A stretch of DNA of 7,999 bases from Clostridiaceae bacterium (GTDB lineage Bacteria; Bacillota; Clostridia; Saccharofermentanales; UBA5734), in the NCBI GenBank assembly GCA_012729935.1, contig JAAYBY010000093.1:1-7999 (forward strand), written 5' to 3'. Shown here piece by piece: positions 1 through 6,459 of the stretch (position 1 is the stretch's first letter; every line of letters begins with the position of its first letter). A program made the translations under genes and the position numbers. The notes under the pieces were generated by a model. That model was not told where the DNA came from and ran no database searches. It was given only the letters and a program-made list of their open reading frames with translations.

Positions 1-677
1 AGCCGATCGGTATCAGTGTTGATGTTGCCCAGGCGCTTGCTGATGATCTGGATCTTGAACTGGAAGTCGTCAATATGGACTTCTCAACGCTTGTACCCGC
101 ACTTGAAACCCGTGATATTGATATTGTTATTGCATCAATGTCAATTACCGAAGAGCGAGAAAAGAAGGTTGATTTTTCGGAACCCTATTTTTATTTCAAA
201 CTGATCGGTCTCATGAGCCGTTCCTACGCTGAAAAGAATCAGATCATTGAAAGTACAACGGCAGAAACACTCTGGTCCATCGCCGATACCCGATTTGTTG
301 GGCTTGCCGGTCAAATATCAACCACGATCCCGGAACAGCATGGATTTGCTGTCAAAGAGTCCGTTGATAAATCTGCTGCTATCACTGAAATTGTCAATGA
401 TCGGGCGGATCTGTTGATCATCAGCCCGGAAGTCGTTGTCGCAGCTAACCAGGCGTATCCTGATGAAACCGCTGTATTCTGGTCATCACTGGATATCAGT
501 CCAATTGGAATGGCTGTTGCTGAAGGTAATAGTGCCCTTCTGGAAAAAGCCAACGATTTTATCCGGCGGATGGATGATCAAGATGGTATTTATGATCAGT
601 TGAGAGCCGATTATGCAGAAACGCTGTTGGATCTTTACGGCCCTGGTTTTTCGATGGATTTTTACATTTATGAGTGA
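1..677 (+). CDS. Polar amino acid ABC transporter, substrate-binding protein (5'-truncated)
   Basis: This is the C-terminal part of a family 3 extracellular solute-binding protein (PAAT uptake family), which captures an amino acid outside the membrane and delivers it to the permease encoded next. The reading frame enters from the left edge with its first full codon at base 3, and about 224 residues are visible. The family hallmark is clear: an acidic stretch leading to NMDFSTLVPAL (about 75-107), then IASMSITEERE and VDFSEPYF (about 129-191). The Arg of the ITxxR motif normally pairs with the ligand carboxylate. The second lobe closes with a GIYDQLRADY-type helix. The signal peptide or lipobox is outside the window, so anchoring cannot be judged. 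The stop codon at 675-677 lies inside the permease gene. Family assignment is safe. The substrate is not readable; a sulphur amino acid is suggested only by the neighbouring genes. Confidence 0.93.
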   Translation, partial: PIGISVDVAQALADDLDLELEVVNMDFSTLVPALETRDIDIVIASMSITEEREKKVDFSEPYFYFKLIGLMSRSYAEKNQIIESTTAETLWSIADTRFVGLAGQISTTIPEQHGFAVKESVDKSAAITEIVNDRADLLIISPEVVVAANQAYPDETAVFWSSLDISPIGMAVAEGNSALLEKANDFIRRMDDQDGIYDQLRADYAETLLDLYGPGFSMDFYIYE

Positions 678-1425
678 GCCGTCCGATCAGCGTAAACTGA
701 AAAAGCTCATCCATTTTGCCGCAGCGGCTGCGGTCTATATTGTTTTTATTGTTTTTGTGGTTATCCGTGTATCCTCAAATAATTTTAGCTTGAGCCGGAT
801 CTTCGACTACCGTCAGCTGTTGCTGCAAGGCTTACTCAATACGCTGATCATCAGTGCTTATTCTTTGTTGTTCGGCCTCGTGCTCGGATTCATTCTCTAT
901 CTGGCACGCGAAAGCAAAATTTATTTTTTCCGAAGCATGTCCAACATTTTCATCGAAGTCATGATGGGTACGCCGCTGTTGGTTCTGGTCTTTATCACAT
1001 CATATTTTATTGGCAAGGCATTTGAGTTCCAAAACGATTATGTGCTTGGCATTATTGCCATTACGGCCTACATCGGACCCTATATGGCCAACATGTTTAA
1101 AGGCTCAATTGACAGCATTGATACGCAGCAGTTTATCGTGATGGATCTATATGGTTTTTCCCGTTACCAGAGATACCGCTTCATCATCCTGCCGCAGATT
1201 CTTCGGCTGATGCTGCCACAGCTGATGAATAATTTCTCCTATGCCATTAAGGGAAGCGCCCTGCTTTATGTCACCGCCGTCACCGAGGTTTTCTATGCCG
1301 TCAAGTTGATCCAGTCAAAGACCTTCGCGTTTACTGAAGGATATCTGATCCTATGGGTTGCCTACCTCTGTATCACGTTGCCGCTGACGCTTTTAACAAA
1401 GTATATAGAAAGACGCTATTCATGA
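670..1425 (+). CDS. Polar amino acid ABC transporter, permease (HisM/GlnP type)
   Basis: This 251-residue inner-membrane permease of the His/Glu/Gln/Arg/opine family forms the channel of the importer. I chose ATG 670 because it gives MSEPSDQRKL, a normal cytoplasmic lead-in before the first membrane helix. The longer in-frame start at 613 would lie deep inside the binding-protein gene. There is no clear Shine-Dalgarno before 670, and the 8-nt overlap with the upstream stop suggests translational coupling. Hydrophobic segments lie near residues 12-33, 53-79, 98-118, 126-144, 196-216 and 224-244. GTPLLV at 100-105 corresponds to the family RGTPLL motif but lacks the Arg. The coupling loop at about 155-176 ends in the expected IILPQ, but its EAA residues are replaced by Ile-Val-Met (156-158), with the Gly at 162 kept. 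The gene ends in an ATGA overlap with the ATPase gene. Confidence 0.92.
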   Translation: MSEPSDQRKLKKLIHFAAAAAVYIVFIVFVVIRVSSNNFSLSRIFDYRQLLLQGLLNTLIISAYSLLFGLVLGFILYLARESKIYFFRSMSNIFIEVMMGTPLLVLVFITSYFIGKAFEFQNDYVLGIIAITAYIGPYMANMFKGSIDSIDTQQFIVMDLYGFSRYQRYRFIILPQILRLMLPQLMNNFSYAIKGSALLYVTAVTEVFYAVKLIQSKTFAFTEGYLILWVAYLCITLPLTLLTKYIERRYS

Positions 1426-2141
1426 AACTTGTGTTGGACAATATCGTCAAAGAATATGATAACCGCGTTCTTGATCATCTCACGGTCGATCTCGATGACT
1501 ACCAGTCGATCGCTGTAATCGGTCCGAGTGGCTGCGGCAAGTCGACGCTTCTTCGCCTGATCGCTGGTATCGAACGGCCGCAGTCAGGCCTCATCCGCGT
1601 GGGGCGCTGGTCTCTGGTTCCTGAACAGATAGCAGCCTATCAGAAGACAATCGGGCTCGTCTTCCAGACGCACAATCTCTTCCCTCACCTTTCTCTCAAA
1701 CGAAACATCACCTTGATCCTTGAGAAAACACGTGGTATGGATAAGCAGACCGCGTCTGATAAAGCCGATGAATTGCTGAAACTGCTGCAGCTCGAACCGG
1801 AAAAAGACAAAAAGCCGGCACACGTATCAGGTGGTCAAGCGCAGCGTGCGTCAATCGCCCGGGCACTCAGTACGGATCCTGAGCTGATGTTGCTTGATGA
1901 GCCCACCGCCTCCCTTGACCCTAACCTGACGCACGAGGTCTTAATGGCCGTGAAGAAGCTGCGTTCTCTGGGGAAAGATTTTATTTTCGTTACACATGAA
2001 ATCGCTTTTGTTAAATCGTTTGCCGACTACATCCTCTTTCTCGACCAGGGAAAAATTATTGAGCAAGGGTCCGTTTCCATTCTTGATCATCCACAGACAG
2101 AAAAATTAAATTCATTTTTAAAAAATGTCTATTACGATTGA
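1422..2141 (+). CDS. Polar amino acid ABC transporter, ATP-binding protein (GlnQ type)
   Basis: This 239-residue cytoplasmic ATPase powers the importer and has the usual length for the GlnQ/HisP/TcyC group. All nucleotide-binding motifs are intact: Walker A GPSGCGKST (34-42), Q-loop Gln in VFQTHNLFPHL (Gln82), signature VSGGQAQR (135-142), Walker B LMLLDE (155-160), D-loop SLD (164-166) and switch His in THE (His192). The start at 1422 overlaps the permease stop as ATGA, with a weak SD-like AGAAAG at 1407-1412. A longer in-frame start at 1353 would overlap the permease by more than 70 nt and adds non-homologous residues. The protein is short after the switch region, with no extra regulatory domain such as the ACT-like one of MetN. 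That argues against a classical MetNIQ methionine importer and for the polar amino acid family. Confidence 0.95.
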   Translation: MKLVLDNIVKEYDNRVLDHLTVDLDDYQSIAVIGPSGCGKSTLLRLIAGIERPQSGLIRVGRWSLVPEQIAAYQKTIGLVFQTHNLFPHLSLKRNITLILEKTRGMDKQTASDKADELLKLLQLEPEKDKKPAHVSGGQAQRASIARALSTDPELMLLDEPTASLDPNLTHEVLMAVKKLRSLGKDFIFVTHEIAFVKSFADYILFLDQGKIIEQGSVSILDHPQTEKLNSFLKNVYYD

Positions 2142-2153
2142 ATTGATTTGGAT

Positions 2154-2160
2154 AAAGGAG
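2154..2160 (+). promoter_or_regulatory. Ribosome binding site deciding the LysR gene start
   Basis: AAAGGAG lies 5 nt before ATG 2166, a good Shine-Dalgarno. It favours that ATG over the in-frame TTG at 2148, which lies upstream of this motif and has no site of its own. Confidence 0.75.
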
Positions 2161-2165
2161 ATGAA

Positions 2166-3086
2166 ATGACACTCAAGCAGCTGCAGTATATAATCAAAAT
2201 TGTCGCTTGCGGTTCGATTACCGAAGCTAGCAAGCAGCTTTTCATGACTCAACCAAGTCTTTCTGCTGCTGTAAAAGAGCTTGAAACGGAATTAGGTATC
2301 GAAATTTTTTATCGAACATCAAAAGGTATTACCTTGTCTGCCGATGGATCAGAATTTCTGTCTTATGCGCGTCAGATCATTGAGCAGACTGAATTGATGG
2401 AACAGCGATATATGGGGAAAAGGCCTTCAAAACAGCTGTGCTCAATCTCCACACAACATTACGCTTTTGCAGTCAACGCGTTCGTTTCGTTGCTTTCCGA
2501 TTTGGATGTTGATGAGTATGAGTTTACACTTCGCGAAACACGAACACACGAAATCATTGAAGATGTCAAAAATTTCCGGAGTGAGATCGGAATCATTTTT
2601 TTGAGTTCTTTTAATGAAAAGGTCATCAACAAGCTGCTCAAAGAAAACCACCTTAATTTCGTACCGCTATTTGAAGCTAATCCACACGTGTTTGTCAGCT
2701 CAAAGCATCCGCTGGCTGATCAAACATCTGTGAAACTTGAAGATCTTACAGAGTATCCTTTTCTTGCCTTTGAGCAGGGACACTACAATTCGTTTTATTT
2801 TTCAGAAGAAATGCATAGTACCATACCTCGTAAAAAAACCATCCATGTTAGCGATCGGGCAACTCTTTTTAATTTACTGATTGGTTTGGACGGTTATACG
2901 ATTTGCTCTGGTATCCTCAGCAACGATTTAAACGGTCACAATATTATTTCGATTCCGCTTGTTACAATTGAAAAGATGTGTATTGGCTGGATATCTAACG
3001 AAAAAGCACGTTTAAGCACACTTTCTGTAAATTATATTGCGAAATTAAAAGCATTCATAAGAGAGTACGGACATCAGCTTCTTTAG
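2166..3086 (+). CDS. LysR-family transcriptional regulator, MtaR/MetR-like
   Basis: This 306-residue LysR-type regulator has an N-terminal winged helix-turn-helix (about 2-60, with SITEASKQLFMTQPSLSAAV as the recognition region), a linker helix (about 60-82) and a two-lobe effector-binding domain (about 90-300). From memory, the N-terminal wording (QLQYIIKIV, TQPSLS, GIEIF, KGITLSADG, EFLSYARQ) and the later EQGHYNSFYFSEE resemble the streptococcal MtaR/MetR and CmbR/YtlI groups, which control methionine and cysteine genes. This is recalled similarity, not a search result. The gene follows the ABC ATPase by 24 nt on the same strand, so it is probably the last gene of that operon. LysR genes are more often divergent from their targets. 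A MetR-box-like palindrome occurs upstream of metE about 3.3 kb away. LysR identity is certain; the methionine role is inference. Confidence 0.9.
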   Translation: MTLKQLQYIIKIVACGSITEASKQLFMTQPSLSAAVKELETELGIEIFYRTSKGITLSADGSEFLSYARQIIEQTELMEQRYMGKRPSKQLCSISTQHYAFAVNAFVSLLSDLDVDEYEFTLRETRTHEIIEDVKNFRSEIGIIFLSSFNEKVINKLLKENHLNFVPLFEANPHVFVSSKHPLADQTSVKLEDLTEYPFLAFEQGHYNSFYFSEEMHSTIPRKKTIHVSDRATLFNLLIGLDGYTICSGILSNDLNGHNIISIPLVTIEKMCIGWISNEKARLSTLSVNYIAKLKAFIREYGHQLL

Positions 3087-3116
3087 AATGAAGGTGTCTC
3101 TCAGTGCTGACAACGA

Positions 3117-3980
3117 TTATGCGGCCAGCAATGATTTGATTGCCTTGTTGATGCAATAGGCAATATATGGTTTATTCATTGTATAAAGATGGATTCCCAC
3201 GACACCTTGGGCGATCAGATCAACGATTTGATCAATCGCGTAGGCAATCCCTGCTTCCCTCATCGCTTCAGCATTATTCGCATATTTATCGATCATTAAT
3301 TTGAATTTTTTCGGTAGTTCAACACCGCTCAATGACAGCAGACGTTTGATATTTTGGGAGTTAACCACCGGCATAATGCCCGCTTGTATCGGTACATCAA
3401 TTCCTGCGATTAAAGCTTGTTCGCGAAATTTATAGAAATGTCTATTATCAAAAAAAGCCTGTGTGATCAACTGACTCACGCCTGAATCAATTTTTATCTT
3501 CAAGTTATCTATATCTTCCGCTCTGCTACGTGATTCGATGTGACCTTCCGGATAGCATGCACCGATTAAGTTAAAATCACCGGTTTTTCGGATGAAAGCT
3601 GCCAAATCGCTGGCATGTTTGAAGTCACGCTTCGGTCTGATTTCTTTGTTTCGATCTCCTCTAAGCACAAGGATATTATCGATCTCTGCCGCATGTAACA
3701 TCCGAATGATGTTACGCACATCATCTCGAGAAATATTCAAACAAGGTAGATGAGCAACACTTTCAATAGACAAGCTGTTTTTTAAATCTGCCGCAATTTT
3801 TATCATATCTTGATTATTCATGCTTCCGCCTGCACCATAAGTCACGCTGATATAATCAGGATTGAGGTCTTTCAAACGATCGATCGTGTCATAGACCGAG
3901 TAGATCGGATCCGATCGTTTAGGCGGAAATATTTCATAGGACATAACTGTCTTTTGATTAAACAGCTCAGATATTTTCAT
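3117..3980 (-). CDS. metF: 5,10-methylenetetrahydrofolate reductase
   Basis: This 287-residue cytosolic flavoprotein reduces 5,10-methylene-THF to 5-methyl-THF, the methyl donor used by the MetE encoded just upstream. Length and motifs match bacterial MetF: the catalytic Glu16 in SYEIFPPK, VTYGAGGS (46-53), LRGD (106-109), YPEGH (143-147), DSGVSQLITQAFFD (165-178), GIMPV (201-205) and a C-terminal GIHLYTMN (262-269). The start is secure: a near-perfect Shine-Dalgarno AAGGAGGTG (3986-3994) stands 5 nt before the ATG, which overlaps the metE stop as ATGA. The strong internal site suggests MetF is made at its own high rate rather than by coupling alone. There is no frameshift and no missing key residue. 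The 3' end faces the LysR gene across 30 bp with no recognisable terminator. Confidence 0.97.
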   Translation of the reverse strand: MKISELFNQKTVMSYEIFPPKRSDPIYSVYDTIDRLKDLNPDYISVTYGAGGSMNNQDMIKIAADLKNSLSIESVAHLPCLNISRDDVRNIIRMLHAAEIDNILVLRGDRNKEIRPKRDFKHASDLAAFIRKTGDFNLIGACYPEGHIESRSRAEDIDNLKIKIDSGVSQLITQAFFDNRHFYKFREQALIAGIDVPIQAGIMPVVNSQNIKRLLSLSGVELPKKFKLMIDKYANNAEAMREAGIAYAIDQIVDLIAQGVVGIHLYTMNKPYIAYCINKAIKSLLAA

Positions 3981-6259
3981 TTCAACACCTCCTTCTGCCT
4001 TCTGACCTCACCAACAGCCAACACCAGATTCTTAAGGCTGAGTAACGTTTCTTGCAGTTCTCTTGTCTTAAGTCCACAATCCGGGTTTGCCCAGACTTGT
4101 TCGATCGGAATAATATCCAGAATCTTCATCAGCACCTGCTTCATCTCCGCAACGCCGGGTACTCTTGGTGAATGAATGTCGTAGAGGCCGGGACCAACAT
4201 CTGATTGAAAGCCTGATCTCTTCAAGGCCTGTACAATACTCAGATCAGATCTTGACGATTCGAAAGAAAAAACATCAGCATCCATCCGTTCAATATCACC
4301 GATGATGTCTTCAAATTCACTGTAGCACATGTGTGTGTGTATTTGCGTTGTCGGTAATACACCACTGTGAACTAACCTGAAAGCTGAAATAGCCCATTCG
4401 AGGTACTCACGATGCCAGTCACGCTTTCGCAGCGGCAGTTTCTCCCTGAACGCCGCTTCGTCAATCTGAATAATTGATATCCCGGCGTCTTCGAGATCAA
4501 GCACTTCTGTCCGTATCGCCAGCGCAATTTGCAGGGCAATTGTTTTAAGTGGGATGTCTTCACGGTTGAAAGACCAATTCAAAAGCGTTACAGGGCCTGT
4601 GAGCATACCTTTGACAGGTTTCCGGGATAGTGACTGAGCATAGACAATGTCATCAACAGTCATGGGTTTTGATCTGCTGACATCGCCCCAGATAAGCGGC
4701 GGTTTTACACATCGTGTACCATATGATTGGACCCACCCATTATCGGTAAGCAGAAACCCATTAAGCTTTTCAGCAAAAAAGGCCACCATATCATCTCGCT
4801 CGAATTCGCCATGAACCAGAACATCAAGCCCGATCTCCTCCTGAACCGCAATGCAGTCAGCAACCAGATGGTGAATATAATCATCATATTTTGCTTTATC
4901 AATTTTTCCTTTCTTGAAAGCTGAACGAACACGCTGAACGTCTCGGCTTTGTGGAAAGGATCCGATCGTTGTAACCGGTAGAACGGGTAGTTTTAGATGG
5001 TTTTTCTGGATGATCCTCCGTGTGTCGTAATCAGGTTTTCTAATATAATCATCCTCTGACAACTGAGACAGTGTTTTCTGGATATCTATGTCGTTACTAC
5101 AGCCTCTACATATCTTTTTGCTTTCCCTCTTACGTTTGATTGCATCTGCATCAGGATGATAGTCAGACATCAACAGCTTCAGATGATGAAGCTCAGCTAA
5201 CTTTTCTTCTGCGAATGCAAAGAGTCCTTTGCTATCAATGGGAAGATTTTTTTCATTTTTCAACGAGTACGGTACATGCAACAGAGAACATGATGTGTTG
5301 ATCACTACATCATGGCAATATCTTGATATTTCGGTTATTAGAGAGCGTGTTTGGTCATAATCATTTTTCCAGATATTTTTTCCGTTCACTAAACCTGCAA
5401 AAAGTGTTTTTCCTTCTGGGAAACCATATCTCTTAATCAGTGCCAGTGACTGATCGCCTTCAACAAAATCAAGCCCGATCGCATCAAAAGAGAGTGATAG
5501 TAAATCCTTGTAACAGTCTCTGATATCGCCAAAATATGTTTGCAGAAGAACCCGACAATTCCCTTTGAAGGCCAGGATTCCTCGATAGATCATCGACATA
5601 AGATGTCGGTCATAATCCGATAAATCCATAACGAGGGCAGGTTCATCAAATTGAATCCAGAGAGCACCCAGCTGATCAAATTGGTGAATAATTGCCTTAT
5701 ACGCGGTAATCAGATCCGGTACGAAATCCTCAACAGATTTATTTCCTCTGATTCTGGCAAGCTTGATGAACGTGTAAGCACCGATAATAACAGGTTTCGT
5801 TGTTATACCAAGTTTTTCCGCTTCCTGATACTCGACGAACGGTTTCGTGCCAGTCATTGAGATAGCTGTTGTGTCAGAAATTTCTGGAACAAGATAATGA
5901 TAATTTGTTCGAAACCATTTTTTCATAGGGAGTGCCGTGACATCACCTTGTTCTCCCTGATAACCTCGTGCCATCGCAAAATAAGTGCCAAGTGCTGACA
6001 GATTAAGGGACTTATAGCGATCTGGAACAACATTTAGCAAGACCGCAGTATCCAGCATTTGATCATAAAAGGAAAAATCGTTAGATGGTAAAAAGTCTAT
6101 GTTATACCCGCTTTGTACTTGCCAATTAGACTTCCTGAGCTGAGATGCGACAGTGTGAAGCTCCAATTCCTGAGAAGGATTTCTCAAATACCCCTCAGTT
6201 GCGAACTTCAATTCTCTCTGAGAACCAATTCTCGGATAACCAATAATTGATGTTTTCAT
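3977..6259 (-). CDS. metE: 5-methyltetrahydropteroyltriglutamate-homocysteine methyltransferase (cobalamin-independent methionine synthase)
   Basis: MetE transfers the methyl group of 5-methyl-THF polyglutamate to homocysteine, giving methionine without B12. The protein has 760 residues from ATG 6259, the normal length. The N-terminal barrel begins IIGYPRIGSQRELKFA and holds the QFDEPALV region (about 203-210). After a linker, the catalytic C-terminal barrel starts at LPVLPVTTIGSFPQSR (about 424-439). It contains HGEFERDDMVAFF (483-495), TRCVKPPLIWGDVSRS (515-530), GMLTGPVTLLNWSF (551-564) and QIDEAAFRE (598-606). The zinc ligands are all present: His643 and Cys645 in THMCYSEF, Glu667 in SFESSRS and Cys728 in NPDCG, with the probable acid His696 in YDIHSPRVP. 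An earlier in-frame ATG at 6268 sits only 1 nt after the AGAAAGG site, so 6259 (10 nt away) is preferred. The linker carries a CRGC pair (384-387). metF follows with an ATGA overlap. Confidence 0.97.
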   Translation of the reverse strand: MKTSIIGYPRIGSQRELKFATEGYLRNPSQELELHTVASQLRKSNWQVQSGYNIDFLPSNDFSFYDQMLDTAVLLNVVPDRYKSLNLSALGTYFAMARGYQGEQGDVTALPMKKWFRTNYHYLVPEISDTTAISMTGTKPFVEYQEAEKLGITTKPVIIGAYTFIKLARIRGNKSVEDFVPDLITAYKAIIHQFDQLGALWIQFDEPALVMDLSDYDRHLMSMIYRGILAFKGNCRVLLQTYFGDIRDCYKDLLSLSFDAIGLDFVEGDQSLALIKRYGFPEGKTLFAGLVNGKNIWKNDYDQTRSLITEISRYCHDVVINTSCSLLHVPYSLKNEKNLPIDSKGLFAFAEEKLAELHHLKLLMSDYHPDADAIKRKRESKKICRGCSNDIDIQKTLSQLSEDDYIRKPDYDTRRIIQKNHLKLPVLPVTTIGSFPQSRDVQRVRSAFKKGKIDKAKYDDYIHHLVADCIAVQEEIGLDVLVHGEFERDDMVAFFAEKLNGFLLTDNGWVQSYGTRCVKPPLIWGDVSRSKPMTVDDIVYAQSLSRKPVKGMLTGPVTLLNWSFNREDIPLKTIALQIALAIRTEVLDLEDAGISIIQIDEAAFREKLPLRKRDWHREYLEWAISAFRLVHSGVLPTTQIHTHMCYSEFEDIIGDIERMDADVFSFESSRSDLSIVQALKRSGFQSDVGPGLYDIHSPRVPGVAEMKQVLMKILDIIPIEQVWANPDCGLKTRELQETLLSLKNLVLAVGEVRRQKEVLK
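3986..3994 (-). promoter_or_regulatory. Strong ribosome binding site of metF inside the end of metE
   Basis: Read on the minus strand this is AAGGAGGTG, 5 nt before the metF ATG at 3980. It lies within the last codons of metE and fixes the metF start. Confidence 0.85.
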
Positions 6260-6269
6260 GACGATCATG

Positions 6270-6276
6270 CCTTTCT
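6270..6276 (-). promoter_or_regulatory. Ribosome binding site of metE
   Basis: AGAAAGG on the minus strand lies 10 nt before ATG 6259 but only 1 nt before ATG 6268. The spacing selects the downstream start, although it is slightly long. Confidence 0.55.
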
Positions 6277-6282
6277 GATGTT

Positions 6283-6298
6283 TGACAGCATGCTATCA
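6283..6298 (-). promoter_or_regulatory. Near-palindrome in the metE leader (operator or small hairpin)
   Basis: The plus strand reads TGACAGCATGCTATCA, a 16-bp palindrome with one mismatched pair (6286 against 6295). In the metE transcript the mismatch becomes a G-U wobble, giving a 6-bp stem closed by a CAUG loop about 7 nt before the ribosome binding site. It also overlaps the predicted transcription start, so it could be a repressor site or an RNA hairpin. No known family is assigned. Confidence 0.35.
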
Positions 6299-6300
6299 TG

Positions 6301-6330
6301 AATATTGTTTCATTGGGTAACACTTATCAA
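6301..6330 (-). promoter_or_regulatory. Candidate metEF promoter
   Basis: On the minus strand TTGATA (6330-6325) is followed after 18 nt by AATATT (6306-6301), four of six matches for each box. Transcription would start near 6294, leaving a leader of about 35 nt. The palindrome at 6342-6358 would then be centred near -56, a normal place for a LysR-type activator. The boxes are imperfect, so this is tentative. Confidence 0.35.
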
Positions 6331-6341
6331 TTGTCACATGT

Positions 6342-6358
6342 CATAGATAATTTCTATG
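6342..6358 (-). promoter_or_regulatory. MetR/MtaR-box-like operator upstream of metEF
   Basis: This 17-bp inverted repeat has perfect 6-bp arms, CATAGA and TCTATG, around a 5-bp centre. Written as half-sites it is CATAG-N7-CTATG. From established work on streptococci I recall the MtaR/MetR box as TATAGTTT-N-AAACTATA, which has the same ATAG-N7-CTAT frame; the inner bases differ here. Its place before metE, and the MtaR-like LysR gene at 2166-3086, make it a likely operator for that protein. Confidence 0.55.
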
Positions 6359-6459
6359 TCATCTTCATGACACGGATTCAGCCGCTCGCTAGCACATTCT
6401 TTATGCATGAAACTAGATCCTGTTATCAACTGATGCAACGGGTAAAAACGCGAATCAAT

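Noticed and set aside
311..553. Minus-strand open frame opposite the binding-protein gene
   Set aside because: It is antisense to clearly conserved family 3 binding-protein sequence and has no homology sense of its own.
613..669. Longer start for the permease at ATG 613
   Set aside because: The added residues lie inside the binding-protein gene in another frame and have no homology sense. ATG 670 gives a normal overlap and N-terminus.
2148..2165. TTG start for the LysR gene at 2148
   Set aside because: The Shine-Dalgarno sequence lies downstream of it and is well placed for ATG 2166, which begins the conserved LysR N-terminus.
3129..3145. Small hairpin GCAAT...ATTGC at the end of metF as a terminator for the LysR transcript
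   Set aside because: The stem is only 5 bp, inside coding sequence, and no T-run follows.
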